NCBI GenBank assembly: GCA_017517305.1
Contig: JAFWZV010000001.1
Coordinates: forward strand, 62,001-126,000
DNA length: 64,000 bases
Reading direction: 5' to 3'
DNA from: Lachnospiraceae bacterium
Lineage (GTDB): Bacteria > Bacillota > Clostridia > Lachnospirales > Lachnospiraceae
This document shows, piece after piece, positions 17,805 through 25,348 of the stretch. The position numbers and the translations under genes are program-made. Numbering within the stretch: position 1 is the stretch's first letter; every line of letters starts with the position of its first letter. The notes beneath the pieces are model-generated. The model ran no database searches, was not told the origin of the DNA, and saw nothing but the letters and a program-made list of their open reading frames with translations.

Positions 17805-18524
17805 ATGTCTCTTATTAGACTTGATAAATTCTTAGCTGACGCAGGTCAGGGTACTCGGTCAGAGGTGAAAATAAAATTAAAGCAGTGTAGAGTTAGGGTA
17901 AATGATGAAGTGGTAAAAAAACCGGAGATTAAAATCAATCCTGATACGGATAAGGTTAGTATTGATGGAAAAGAACTTGTATTTGAGGAATTTCAATATT
18001 ATATGCTTAATAAACCTGCTGGCGTAGTGTCTGCCACTAAGGATGATAGAGATAAGACGGTTATAGAATTAATAGGAGAAGATAAGAGAAGAGATTTGTT
18101 CCCTGTTGGAAGACTAGATAAGGATACGGAGGGACTGCTTATTATTACTAATGATGGTGCGCTGGCTAATAGCTTACTTGCTCCTGGGAAACATGTTGAT
18201 AAATGTTATTTTGCTAGAATAGATGGTAGGGTAACGGAAGATACAGTGAAAAGCTTTGAAAATGGCTTGGATATAGGCGACGAGAAGCTTACTGCCCCAG
18301 CTACTCTTATTATAGAAGAAAGTGGAGAGGAAAGCCTTGTTAGGATTATAATTACTGAGGGGAGATATCATCAGGTTAAGAGGATGTTTGAAGCTGTGGG
18401 AATGAAGGTTACATATTTAAAAAGGCTTAGTATGGGTAGCCTTTGTCTTGATTCTAGCTTAGGAATAGGTGAATATAGAAAACTAACAGAGCACGAACTT
18501 GATTTGCTCAAGAAAAGCAAGTGA
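17805..18524 (+). CDS. rsuA: RsuA/RluB-family pseudouridine synthase
   Basis: This 239-residue enzyme isomerises uridine in rRNA. It has an N-terminal S4 RNA-binding domain (RLDKFLADAGQGTRSEVKIKLKQCRVRVN) and a catalytic domain with the family motif GRLDKDTEGLLIITNDG around the catalytic Asp. The C-terminal motif ITEGRYHQVKRMFEAVG is also present. The pattern fits 16S U516-type RsuA better than RluB, but specificity cannot be certain. ATG 17805 with GGAGGGG upstream is the start; the TTG at 17784 is inside the preceding terminator. Confidence 0.9.
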   Translation: MSLIRLDKFLADAGQGTRSEVKIKLKQCRVRVNDEVVKKPEIKINPDTDKVSIDGKELVFEEFQYYMLNKPAGVVSATKDDRDKTVIELIGEDKRRDLFPVGRLDKDTEGLLIITNDGALANSLLAPGKHVDKCYFARIDGRVTEDTVKSFENGLDIGDEKLTAPATLIIEESGEESLVRIIITEGRYHQVKRMFEAVGMKVTYLKRLSMGSLCLDSSLGIGEYRKLTEHELDLLKKSK

Positions 18525-18540
18525 ATATAATAAAAGCAAT

Positions 18541-18591
18541 ATAAAAGACAGTAAGTCATCTGCTATAAGCAGTTGGTTTACTGTCTTTTAT
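18541..18591. terminator. Bidirectional terminator between convergent genes
   Basis: Long arms 18541-18554 and 18578-18591 pair perfectly over 14 bp, with an inner CTGC/GCAG stem. Runs of A and T lie at either end. It serves both the pseudouridine synthase gene and the minus-strand FliD-like gene, whose stop codon it overlaps. Confidence 0.8.
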
Positions 18592-19853
18592 GCATAATTG
18601 TTATACATAAGTCCGCTGTATAGGGACTGAGTATAGGTGTTGTTAAGCTTGTTGGAAGCGTTAGGGTAAGAAACTATAGTTTTGTTTACATAGGCTATAG
18701 GATCTAACACTAATCTATTGGTTGCGTTCTCAATGTCTGTAGCTATGGTAGCGTTAGTGGTGAAGAATTCAGTAAATTCTCCGCTGGCAAGACTTTGTGT
18801 TACTTTCTCAGAATCTATAGAAAGCTTGCCGTCATCTAAGGTTGTGATACCAATACTCTCCATATTAGCTTTGTACTTTGATAAAACACCAGCTATATCT
18901 GTGCTTAGGCTTCTGGTTCCTATCTGAGATGGTGAGTTGGACGAAATATCTATAAGTCCGTTGTAGGCTGAGGTAAAGCTCTCTAATTGCTCTAATGCCT
19001 TCTTAGGATCAGAGGTCAGTCCAACCTTTACAGGACCTTGTGTGGTCTTGTGGAAATCTAACTCTATAGCCTGATTGATGGATATGTGGTTAGAGCTTGA
19101 TATATGCTGGTCGCCATTGATTGAAAAGCTAGAGTTGCTTGGCATAGACCTAACGTTATTAAGCTCAAAAACATTAACCAAATTCTGACCTGCTCCTTCA
19201 GGAACAAAGCTAAAGTGTAATCCGTCATCAGTGGCTGGCTTACCTGTTTCAGCTGATGTAAGCATAATAGCAGTGTTGTCGCCGTCTTTTATAAGAGAGG
19301 CATTAACACCGATATTTCTGTTGTTAATGTAGTTAACTAACTTGCTCTGAACATCAGCATTGGAATCACCTTTGTTGACAGTGATGCCAAAATGTGCGCT
19401 AGTGCTAAGTGTTTCTAATGTAAAGCGATGCTCTTTAGGTACCAGTGAGAATTCGTTGGACTTTACGTACTTGCTTACATTAACCTGCTCGGTGGCCAAG
19501 GTATCAATTTGGATATCTAAGCTTTCTGGAATATTGGCAGCACCTGGCTTTTTAAGTGAGCCTGATACTGATGAATTGTCAGAGGAAGAAAAGGCTTTCT
19601 TGGAGTATATATCATCCTCTGGATTTCCAAAGCTTTGAATGCTATACCTAAGTGAAAGAGCAGACTCCTTAATATTAATGATTTGCTCCTGTTTGCTATC
19701 GGATAGGGAAAGCATATAAAGAGGCGATGATTTATTATATTGCGCCATCTTAGTATAAATTGCCTTAAGCTCGGAGGACTTATGGGTAGTTGTACGTTTT
19801 TTAGGAACAGTATTAGCGCCTAAATGATTGTAAATATTACTATTAACCTTCAT
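18588..19853 (-). CDS. FliD-like (flagellar cap-type) orphan protein
   Basis: This 421-residue protein has FliD-like features: IQIDTLATEQVNVSKYV near residues 110-126 (FliD N-terminal motif), a domain with FGITVNKGDSNADVQSKLVNYIN and NIGVNASLIKDGDNTAIML, a SFSINGDQ segment, and a C-terminal block ALEQLESFTSAYNGLIDI followed by SIGITTLDDGKLSIDSEKV. The first 100 residues are Ser/Lys-rich and not FliD-like. There is no signal peptide, as for proteins exported by the flagellar apparatus. GGAGG precedes the ATG. No flagellar operon is visible. It shares its C-terminal fold with the short FliD-like gene 840 bp away on the other strand. Confidence 0.65.
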   Translation of the reverse strand: MKVNSNIYNHLGANTVPKKRTTTHKSSELKAIYTKMAQYNKSSPLYMLSLSDSKQEQIINIKESALSLRYSIQSFGNPEDDIYSKKAFSSSDNSSVSGSLKKPGAANIPESLDIQIDTLATEQVNVSKYVKSNEFSLVPKEHRFTLETLSTSAHFGITVNKGDSNADVQSKLVNYINNRNIGVNASLIKDGDNTAIMLTSAETGKPATDDGLHFSFVPEGAGQNLVNVFELNNVRSMPSNSSFSINGDQHISSSNHISINQAIELDFHKTTQGPVKVGLTSDPKKALEQLESFTSAYNGLIDISSNSPSQIGTRSLSTDIAGVLSKYKANMESIGITTLDDGKLSIDSEKVTQSLASGEFTEFFTTNATIATDIENATNRLVLDPIAYVNKTIVSYPNASNKLNNTYTQSLYSGLMYNNYA

Positions 19854-20194
19854 AAAATTCCTCCTTCCTTGGATTTGTGATAATTTCCTTATTTGTTTGC
19901 CTAGTTTCCCAGTGTTATTCTTATAGTTATTTTAATTATATTATAGTTTTTTACTATAGTCTATAAAAAAATAGTATATAAATTCAACAAAATTTTTCTT
20001 CTATTATAATGCAATTAATACAAATAAATGGTATAATGCCAATGAAATGTGGTGAAAAAATGAAGAAAGTCAAATAAAATAGCTATATTTTGCTTGACTT
20101 ATCTAAAGGCTTTTGGTATTCTATACCTTGCGATGGAAGAAGGTCTTTTTTTTATGCCTTAAAATCAGTAAAATAAAAATGGAGGTGGATAGTT
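19854..20194. other. AT-rich intergenic region between divergent transcripts
   Basis: This 341-bp region holds the ribosome binding site and presumed promoter of the minus-strand FliD-like gene (with an ACTATAGT/ACTATAAT inverted repeat near 19938-19960). It also holds the promoter and leader of the rpmG-secE-nusG operon. No coding frame or RNA gene is recognised in it. I looked for a sigma-28-type promoter for the FliD-like gene and did not find a convincing one. Confidence 0.5.
20094..20122 (+). promoter_or_regulatory. Promoter of the rpmG-secE-nusG-rplKA operon
   Basis: TTGACT at 20094-20099 and TATTCT at 20117-20122 are 17 bp apart. About 65 bp of leader follow, including ACCTT/AAGGT arms and a run of eight T (20147-20154), which could act as a weak attenuator. 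Confidence 0.55.
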
Positions 20195-20344
20195 GTGCGT
20201 GTTAAGATAACATTGGCGTGTCAGGATTGTAAACAGCGTAATTACAATATGACAAAGGATAAGAAAACGCATCCAGACAGAATGGAAACTAAGAAGTATT
20301 GTAAGTTCTGTAAGGCGCATACAAATCATAAGGAAACAAAGTAG
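20195..20344 (+). CDS. rpmG: 50S ribosomal protein L33 (zinc type)
   Basis: This 49-residue protein is bL33: [18 protein letters not shown], then [28 protein letters not shown]. Two CxxC pairs mark the zinc-binding form. It starts at GTG with GGAGGTGG upstream. It is the first gene of the usual rpmG-secE-nusG order. Confidence 0.95.
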   Translation: MRVKITLACQDCKQRNYNMTKDKKTHPDRMETKKYCKFCKAHTNHKETK

Positions 20345-20392
20345 TCGGCATTGTTTAGGTTCTCTTATTAGGGAACGAGAAGGAGTAAGAAT

Positions 20393-20599
20393 ATGTCAAA
20401 GGATAATAAGACATCATCACCTTCTTTAAAGAGAAGCTGGTTTCAGGAACTCAAAGCAGAGTTTGCTAAGATAACTTGGCCAACTAAGAATGCTTTGGCG
20501 AAGAAGTCTGCAGTTGCATTAATAGTATCTATCGTAGTAGGACTTATTATTGCAGGAGTAGATATATTACTGAAATATGGCTTAAGCTTTATTATTTAG
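20393..20599 (+). CDS. secE: Preprotein translocase subunit SecE
   Basis: This 68-residue protein has the SecE pattern: an amphipathic region WFQELKAEFAKITWPTKNALAKKS followed by a single C-terminal membrane segment (residues 42-66). It clamps SecY in the SecYEG channel. The single-TM form is usual for Firmicutes. It lies between rpmG and nusG, as in most bacteria. AAGGAG precedes the ATG. Confidence 0.96.
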   Translation: MSKDNKTSSPSLKRSWFQELKAEFAKITWPTKNALAKKSAVALIVSIVVGLIIAGVDILLKYGLSFII

Positions 20600-20615
20600 T
20601 AAGGTAGGTGAGAAT

Positions 20616-21206
20616 ATGTCAGAGATTCTAGAAAATGATGCTACTAATAGCGAAGCTACTGGGGTGAATGAAGCACCACAGGGTGAGGCTAGATGGTATG
20701 TAGCTCATACCTACTCAGGTTATGAGAACAAGGTTAAGACTGATATTGAGAATACCATTAGAAACAGAAAGCTTCAGGAGCAGATTCTTGAGGTTGCAGT
20801 GCCTGTACAAGAGGTTGTAGAGACAAAGAGCAACGGAACTAAGAAGACTGTTCAAAGAAAGCTGTTTCCGGGATATGTGCTTATTAACATGTATATGAAT
20901 GATGTTACTTGGTACGTGGTTCGTAATACACGTGGAGTAACAGGCTTCGTTGGTCCAGAGTCAAAGCCAGTTCCCCTAACAGAAGCAGAGATGCGCAATA
21001 TGGGAATTAATGTTGACAAACCAGTTATAGCTTCAATTGATGCAAAGGTAGGAGAAGTGATAAAGGTTATTACCGGAGCATGGGAAGGAAGCTTTGGTGA
21101 GATTAAGGCAATCAACGACAGTAAGCAGACAGTTACAATCGAGGTAGATATTTTCGGACGTGCTACTTCTGTAGAGATTGGTTTCACAGATATTCAGAAG
21201 ATGTAA
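20616..21206 (+). CDS. nusG: Transcription termination/antitermination factor NusG
   Basis: This 196-residue protein has a 25-residue acidic N-terminal extension. The NGN domain follows (RWYVAHTYSGYENKVKTDIE, then KLFPGYVLINMYMNDVTWYVVRNTRGVTGFVG), with a C-terminal KOW domain (GEVIKVITGAWEGSFGEIKAIND). It binds RNA polymerase and links transcription with translation or Rho. It follows secE by 16 nt with AGGTGAG upstream. Confidence 0.97.
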   Translation: MSEILENDATNSEATGVNEAPQGEARWYVAHTYSGYENKVKTDIENTIRNRKLQEQILEVAVPVQEVVETKSNGTKKTVQRKLFPGYVLINMYMNDVTWYVVRNTRGVTGFVGPESKPVPLTEAEMRNMGINVDKPVIASIDAKVGEVIKVITGAWEGSFGEIKAINDSKQTVTIEVDIFGRATSVEIGFTDIQKM

Positions 21207-21212
21207 GTTTAA

Positions 21213-21239
21213 GTGGAAGGGTATCCCCCGTTATACCAC
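21213..21239 (+). promoter_or_regulatory. L1-binding leader element before rplK
   Basis: The 27-nt element starts GTGGAAGGG and ends TTATACCAC, with the ends pairing GTGG/CCAC and an inner GGG/CCC stem. It resembles the L1-stalk base of 23S rRNA (GUGGGAGG...AAUACCAC). L1 repression of its own operon through such a mimic is known in other bacteria. A near copy lies before rplA. Confidence 0.6.
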
Positions 21240-21263
21240 AATATTTTTAGGAGGTACGCTATA

Positions 21264-21689
21264 ATGGCGAAAAAAGTAGAAGGATATATTAAATTACAGA
21301 TACCTGCAGGAAAGGCAACTCCTGCACCACCAGTTGGTCCAGCACTTGGACAGCACGGTGTAAACATTGTACAGTTCACAAAGGAATTTAACGCAAGAAC
21401 TGCTGATCAGGGAGATATGATTATCCCAGTTGTTATCACAGTTTATGCAGATAAGAGCTTTAGCTTTGTAACTAAGACTCCACCAGCAGCAGTATTACTT
21501 AAGAAGGCGTGCGGTCTTAAGAGTGGTTCTGCAGTACCTAACAAGACAAAGGTTGCAAAGATTTCTAAGGCAAAGCTCCAGGAGATCGCTGAGCTTAAGA
21601 TGCCAGACTTAAATGCAGCTTCACTTGAGGCAGCTATGAGCATGATCGCTGGAACAGCTCGTTCAATGGGAATCACAGTTGAGGACTAA
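21264..21689 (+). CDS. rplK: 50S ribosomal protein L11
   Basis: This 141-residue protein is uL11: [40 protein letters not shown] at the N-terminus and the RNA-binding C-terminal domain ending in [17 protein letters not shown] 21264 follows AGGAGG; a 17-residue longer frame from 21213 would run through the L1-type leader element and is rejected. Confidence 0.97.
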   Translation: MAKKVEGYIKLQIPAGKATPAPPVGPALGQHGVNIVQFTKEFNARTADQGDMIIPVVITVYADKSFSFVTKTPPAAVLLKKACGLKSGSAVPNKTKVAKISKAKLQEIAELKMPDLNAASLEAAMSMIAGTARSMGITVED

Positions 21690-21716
21690 TTTAACATTGA
21701 ATATGAAGATTAGATA

Positions 21717-21744
21717 GTGGGAGGGTCGCTCCCGATAATACCAC
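21717..21744 (+). promoter_or_regulatory. L1-binding element in the rplK-rplA intergenic region
   Basis: The 28-nt element begins GTGGGAGGG and ends GATAATACCAC. Outer GTGG/CCAC and inner GGGAG/CTCCC arms pair around a short loop. The similarity to the L1 stalk of 23S rRNA is closer here than in the rplK leader copy. It directly precedes the rplA ribosome binding site. Confidence 0.65.
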
Positions 21745-21758
21745 AGGAGGTTTTTATA

Positions 21759-22448
21759 ATGAAAAAAGGTAAAAGATATTCAGAGGCTGCAAAGCTTATT
21801 GAAAAGACAAATTTATATGACTTAGAAGAGGCTGTTACTTTAGTTAAGAAGTCAGCTAGCGCAAAGTTCGATGAGACAATTGAGGCTCATCTTAGACTTG
21901 GTGTTGACGGTCGTCACGCAGATCAGCAGGTTCGTGGTGCAGTAGTACTTCCTCACGGAACTGGTAAGACTGTTAAGGTTTTAGTATTTGCTAAGGGAGA
22001 TAAGGTTGATGAGGCTTTAGCTGCTGGAGCAGATTACGCTGGTGGTGATGAGTTAGTACCAAAGATCCAGAACGATGGTTGGTTAGATTTTGACGTAGTT
22101 GTTGCTACACCAGATATGATGGGTGTTGTTGGTCGTTTAGGACGTGTACTTGGACCAAAGGGCTTAATGCCAAACCCTAAGGCTGGTACTGTAACAATGG
22201 ACGTTACTAAGGCTGTTAACGATATTAAGGCTGGTAAGATTGAGTACAGACTTGATAAGTCAAACATTATCCATGTGCCAATAGGAAAGGCTTCTTTCTC
22301 AGAGGAGCAGTTAACAGACAACTTCCAGACATTAATAGAGGCAGTTATCAAGGCTAAGCCTTCAGCAGCTAAGGGTCAGTACCTTAAGAGCGTAGTAATC
22401 GCTTCAACTATGGGTCCTGGTGTAAAGCTTAACACTGCTAAGTACTAG
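21759..22448 (+). CDS. rplA: 50S ribosomal protein L1
   Basis: This 229-residue protein is uL1: [22 protein letters not shown] at the N-terminus, [22 protein letters not shown] in the middle, and the conserved [22 protein letters not shown] at the C-terminus. AGGAGG precedes ATG 21759. In many Firmicutes rplJ and rplL follow; here a strong terminator comes immediately after rplA and an unrelated ACP cassette follows. Confidence 0.97.
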   Translation: MKKGKRYSEAAKLIEKTNLYDLEEAVTLVKKSASAKFDETIEAHLRLGVDGRHADQQVRGAVVLPHGTGKTVKVLVFAKGDKVDEALAAGADYAGGDELVPKIQNDGWLDFDVVVATPDMMGVVGRLGRVLGPKGLMPNPKAGTVTMDVTKAVNDIKAGKIEYRLDKSNIIHVPIGKASFSEEQLTDNFQTLIEAVIKAKPSAAKGQYLKSVVIASTMGPGVKLNTAKY

Positions 22449-22472
22449 AATTAGATAAATGCACTAATAAAG

Positions 22473-22510
22473 TGAGCCTGTCACAGCAATGTGGCAGGCT
22501 TATTATTTTT
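22473..22510 (+). terminator. Terminator after rplA
   Basis: The stem GCCTG...CAGGC with CACA/TGTG inside encloses a GCAA tetraloop and is followed by TTATTATTTTT. It closes the ribosomal protein operon. Confidence 0.85.
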
Positions 22511-22531
22511 GTGCATAATGTATGAACAAAC

Positions 22532-22560
22532 TTGATTTTTATATATAAACATAGTAAAAT
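22532..22560 (+). promoter_or_regulatory. Promoter of the ACP cassette
   Basis: TTGATT at 22532-22537 and TAAAAT at 22555-22560 are 17 bp apart, 37 bp before the ACP start codon. Confidence 0.6.
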
Positions 22561-22596
22561 ATTATTTGATTGAAAAATCTACAGGAGGTATATGTT

Positions 22597-22839
22597 ATGG
22601 ATAAGGACCAGATAACTAAAAAGCTTGAAGAAATTATACTTGAAGAGATGCCAGAGCTTGATAGCGTGAATATGAATGCATCTATGGTTAATGAGTACGG
22701 TATTAATTCAGTATCATTAATAAGATTGATTGTTGCTGCAGAGCAGAAGTTTGATGTTGAGTTTGATGACTATGAGTTAGATCTTAGCGCTTATGATACA
22801 TTTGCAGATCTTGTAGCTACAGTGGCAGAGAAAATATAG
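22597..22839 (+). CDS. Acyl/peptidyl carrier protein
   Basis: This 80-residue acidic helical protein has the carrier-protein fold. The phosphopantetheine attachment motif, normally DSL, reads GINSVSLI here, with Ser38 as the expected attachment residue. AGGAGG precedes ATG 22597. The protein is not in a fatty acid gene context. It is followed 20 nt later by a BtrH-like gene, and an Sfp-type phosphopantetheinyl transferase gene lies downstream, so it is probably a dedicated carrier for a special acyl or aminoacyl group. Confidence 0.88.
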   Translation: MDKDQITKKLEEIILEEMPELDSVNMNASMVNEYGINSVSLIRLIVAAEQKFDVEFDDYELDLSAYDTFADLVATVAEKI

Positions 22840-22859
22840 GAATCAGGAGGGGTTTTAAA

Positions 22860-23915
22860 ATGGCAGACGTAAAAAAGTTACCTTTAGCTAAGCCACTCAT
22901 CACATCATGGCAGTGGCATGCATCACTTTTCTCAATTCTTTCAGATGATGAGAATGCAAAAAAATGGATTTATAGTAATTACATACAGCTTCGTTGTTAT
23001 GATATCGAGGAGAGATGGACAGGGGATACTATTCTTCTTACAGATATGATGCCAGGAAGCAGCTCACTTAAGCAGTGTCCATACCTTATGTTCTCTATGA
23101 TGACTAAGGCACAGATTGAGAGCTACTGTGGTAACATTATTGACTTTATTATTAAGACTATTGATCTTGGCGGATATGTATACGGTGTATTCGATGAGGC
23201 TAAGATTCTTTGTAACGCAGAGGTAGATTATAAGTTCCCTCATGAGCTTTTTATCTACGGTTACGATAGAGATAAGGAGGAGTTCAACGTAGGTGACTTC
23301 ACCTTCACAGATAAGTATTCACATAACAGAGTATCATTCTCAGATGTTGAGAGAGGATACGAGGTTATAACAGAGCAGGATGACCATATCTTCAAGGATG
23401 ACTACAAGGGTGGTAGAGGACTCTATGTAATTATGAAGAATACAGATGTACCTCTTTATGACCTTGATATTGAGCTTATTAAGGAAAACCTTAAGGAGTA
23501 CTTAAACTCTATAGATTCAAAGAATCATTTCCGTATGATGAGAAATAGATTCAACGATACTACATTTGGTATTAAGGTATATGACAGAGTGTTAGCTCAG
23601 ATTGATAAGCAGCTTCATAAGGCTGAGCCTGATTTCGATATCAGAGCTTTACATGTTATGTATGACCATAAGGTTCTTATGCTTGAGAGAATTAAGTACC
23701 TTATGAATAACGGTGCATTAAAGTACAACCAGCAGACTATCGACGAGTATGCAACAGTTGTTACTAATATGCTTGCAGCTAGAAATCTTCTTCTTAAGAT
23801 TTCTATAACTGGAAACATTGAGTCATCAAGCAGATTTAAGACTTACCTTGATGCAGCTAAGGAGAAGGAGATTGGTATTCTCTTCAAGGTATTAGCTGAG
23901 TTAGAGGAGAAGTAA
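22860..23915 (+). CDS. BtrH-like protein, candidate ACP-dependent acyltransferase
   Basis: This 351-residue soluble protein shows the block FPHELFIYGYDRDKEEFNVGDF near residues 124-145. It resembles the His-containing strand of papain-like domains in the BtrH/butirosin-H family (H...GYD...f...D). Candidate nucleophile cysteines are Cys46 (LRCYD) and others, but I cannot place the nucleophile confidently. BtrH transfers an acyl group from an ACP to an amine acceptor. The C-terminal third is helical. Codon use (many TTC, TAC, AAC, AAG, GAG) resembles the ribosomal protein genes, suggesting high expression. It is co-directional with the ACP gene and followed by a strong terminator. Confidence 0.6.
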   Translation: MADVKKLPLAKPLITSWQWHASLFSILSDDENAKKWIYSNYIQLRCYDIEERWTGDTILLTDMMPGSSSLKQCPYLMFSMMTKAQIESYCGNIIDFIIKTIDLGGYVYGVFDEAKILCNAEVDYKFPHELFIYGYDRDKEEFNVGDFTFTDKYSHNRVSFSDVERGYEVITEQDDHIFKDDYKGGRGLYVIMKNTDVPLYDLDIELIKENLKEYLNSIDSKNHFRMMRNRFNDTTFGIKVYDRVLAQIDKQLHKAEPDFDIRALHVMYDHKVLMLERIKYLMNNGALKYNQQTIDEYATVVTNMLAARNLLLKISITGNIESSSRFKTYLDAAKEKEIGILFKVLAELEEK

Positions 23916-23941
23916 GAATTAGTTAATACTTAATATAATAT

Positions 23942-23985
23942 AAGACTTCGTACTGATTATGGGTACGAAGTCTTTTGATTTTTAT
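23942..23985 (+). terminator. Terminator after the BtrH-like gene
   Basis: Arms 23942-23953 and 23963-23974 pair perfectly over 12 bp with a 9-nt loop, followed by TTGATTTTTAT. It separates the ACP pair from the phosphopantetheinyl transferase gene. Confidence 0.85.
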
Positions 23986-24050
23986 CTTGTTTATAACGGC
24001 CACCTGTGATAACTTTATGTTGGAATCGTATTTTGTGTAGGAGAAAAAAT

Positions 24051-24725
24051 GTGAGTGCTAAAAATATAAATGTAGTTATAAAGAAAATAAATTGGCAGAA
24101 GCTTGAAGAGGAATTTCAAAGCCTTAATTCTAAGCTTTATCCAGCTCGTAAGCTTGGGGTGGAAAAATTAAAAAATCAAAGAGCTAAGTTGGCGTCAATG
24201 GCTACTGGTTTGTTGTTGCAGGATATAGTGAAAAATGAATTAGGCATAAAACCTGAGAACTTAGTTATAGGTAAGGGAGAATATGGAAAACCTTATGTTG
24301 AGGGACATCCAGAATTTAATTTTAACATATCACATTCAGGAAATATGGTTGTAGTTGCTTATGGTGACTCTCCAGTTGGAATAGATGTGGAAGGTATAAG
24401 ATACCGTGAGAATGATTTAAAGGTGGCAAAAAGGTGTTTTATGCCGGAGGAGTATGCATTTATCACTAGTGAAGAATTTGACGTGGATTTGGAGGGAATA
24501 AGCCACTCTGTAGAAGAAAAATTTTTTATGGTGTGGACTATGAAGGAGGCTTATCTTAAGTATAAGGGGACTGGAATTAGTGTTTCGATGAAATCCTTTC
24601 AGGTAAACCCCTATGAAGGTGTAGTGGTAGGAGAGAAGCTTAGCTGTCAGACACTAATTATTGACGAGTACGTATATGCTGTATGTGTGGATGAGAATGT
24701 GGAGATTAATATGAATTTCCAGTAG
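24051..24725 (+). CDS. Sfp-type 4'-phosphopantetheinyl transferase
   Basis: This 224-residue enzyme transfers phosphopantetheine from CoA to a carrier-protein serine. The family motifs are present: KPYVEGHPEFNFNISHSG near 80-97, VGIDVEGI with Asp112 and Glu114, and FFMVWTMKEAYLKYKGTG near 159-174 (Lys165, Glu166). It begins at GTG 24051, with AGGAG seven bases before; the frame extends upstream to GTG 24006 but that lacks a site. Its position right after an ACP gene suggests that ACP is its target. Codon use is ordinary, unlike the two genes before it. Confidence 0.9.
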   Translation: MSAKNINVVIKKINWQKLEEEFQSLNSKLYPARKLGVEKLKNQRAKLASMATGLLLQDIVKNELGIKPENLVIGKGEYGKPYVEGHPEFNFNISHSGNMVVVAYGDSPVGIDVEGIRYRENDLKVAKRCFMPEEYAFITSEEFDVDLEGISHSVEEKFFMVWTMKEAYLKYKGTGISVSMKSFQVNPYEGVVVGEKLSCQTLIIDEYVYAVCVDENVEINMNFQ

Positions 24726-24769
24726 AAAAAAGCGTACTAGTATAATAGGAAATTCTCTTCTTAAAGCCC

Positions 24770-24798
24770 TTGACAAAGAAAAGTATATATTGTACAAT
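24770..24798 (+). promoter_or_regulatory. Promoter of tRNA-Arg
   Basis: TTGACA at 24770-24775 and TACAAT at 24793-24798 are 17 bp apart, 45 bp before the tRNA. Confidence 0.75.
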
Positions 24799-24843
24799 TA
24801 CCACTGTTGTGAAGTGGTTTTTGCTTTGCTAATTAAATAGCAT

Positions 24844-24917
24844 GCGGCAGTAGCTCAGCTGGATAGAGCACTTGGCTACGGACCAAGGTGTCGGGAGTTC
24901 GAATCTTCTCTGCCGCA
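24844..24917 (+). tRNA. tRNA-Arg (ACG)
   Basis: The 74-nt cloverleaf has a 7-bp acceptor stem GCGGCAG/CTGCCGC, D arm GCTC/GAGC, and anticodon stem CTTGG/CCAAG with loop CTACGGA. The anticodon is therefore ACG (read as inosine, CGN codons). The T arm GGGAG-TTCGAAT-CTTCT contains G-U pairs. The discriminator base is A. CCA is not encoded. Confidence 0.95.
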
Positions 24918-24922
24918 TAATT

Positions 24923-24959
24923 AAGAGGACTATCTGATGGTATCAGGTAGTCCTCTTTT
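24923..24959 (+). terminator. Terminator of tRNA-Arg
   Basis: An AAGAGGACTA...TAGTCCTCTT stem with further internal pairing is followed by TTTTC. Confidence 0.85.
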
Positions 24960-24988
24960 CGTATATAATTTAATCTTAAATAATGTTG

Positions 24989-25026
24989 GAAAAAACTTAA
25001 GGCAACCTACTTTCGTAGATTGCCTT
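24989..25026 (-). terminator. Terminator of tRNA-Gln
   Basis: On the minus strand a 12-bp stem (25015-25026 with 24999-25010) with a GAAA loop is followed by AAGTTTTTTCC. Confidence 0.85.
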
Positions 25027-25033
25027 ATATCAG

Positions 25034-25105
25034 CTGGGCTACAAGGATTCGAACCTTGAGATGCTGGAGTCAGAGTCCAGTGCCTTACCATTTGGCGATA
25101 GCCCA
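25034..25105 (-). tRNA. tRNA-Gln (CTG)
   Basis: The 72-nt minus-strand cloverleaf has acceptor stem TGGGCTA/TAGCCCA with discriminator G. The anticodon arm is CTGGA-CTCTGAC-TCCAG, giving anticodon CTG, and the T arm CAAGG-TTCGAAT-CCTTG. The U1-A72 start and G73 are typical of bacterial tRNA-Gln. Confidence 0.94.
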
Positions 25106-25121
25106 TCACTCACAAGAATGT

Positions 25122-25150
25122 ATTATAATAGAGAGTTCCAAAAAATGCAA
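25122..25150 (-). promoter_or_regulatory. Promoter of tRNA-Gln
   Basis: On the minus strand TTGCAT (25145-25150) and TATAAT (25122-25127) are 17 bp apart, 16 bp before the tRNA. Confidence 0.75.
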
Positions 25151-25282
25151 GTACTTTTTTGAAAAAATTTCAAAATCCTCTATACATCTTTGTATTGGCT
25201 ACATTTTCCTGAATAGTATCCGTAAATAATATCAAATATATACTTAGAAAAGATAAATAATTTTAAATTTTATGAATATAGT

Positions 25283-25311
25283 TTGACAAAGCTAGCGTTA
25301 TGGTTTAGAAT
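25283..25311 (+). promoter_or_regulatory. Promoter upstream of a 117-residue orphan gene
   Basis: Consensus TTGACA at 25283-25288 and TAGAAT at 25306-25311 are 17 bp apart, so the small downstream gene is probably well transcribed. Confidence 0.75.
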
Positions 25312-25348
25312 TTCACGTGTTACAAACATTTACGGAGGGGTTATAAAG

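Noticed and set aside
19854-20094. Sigma-28 (flagellar) promoter for the minus-strand FliD-like gene
   Set aside because: No TAAA-N15-CCGATAT-like match is convincing in this AT-rich stretch.
20852-21187. Minus-strand ORF opposite nusG
   Set aside because: It is antisense to a strongly conserved gene and has no start signals.
24923-25026. A mobile-element attachment site at the tRNA pair
   Set aside because: No integrase gene or repeated tRNA 3' end is seen; the inverted repeats are the two tRNA terminators.
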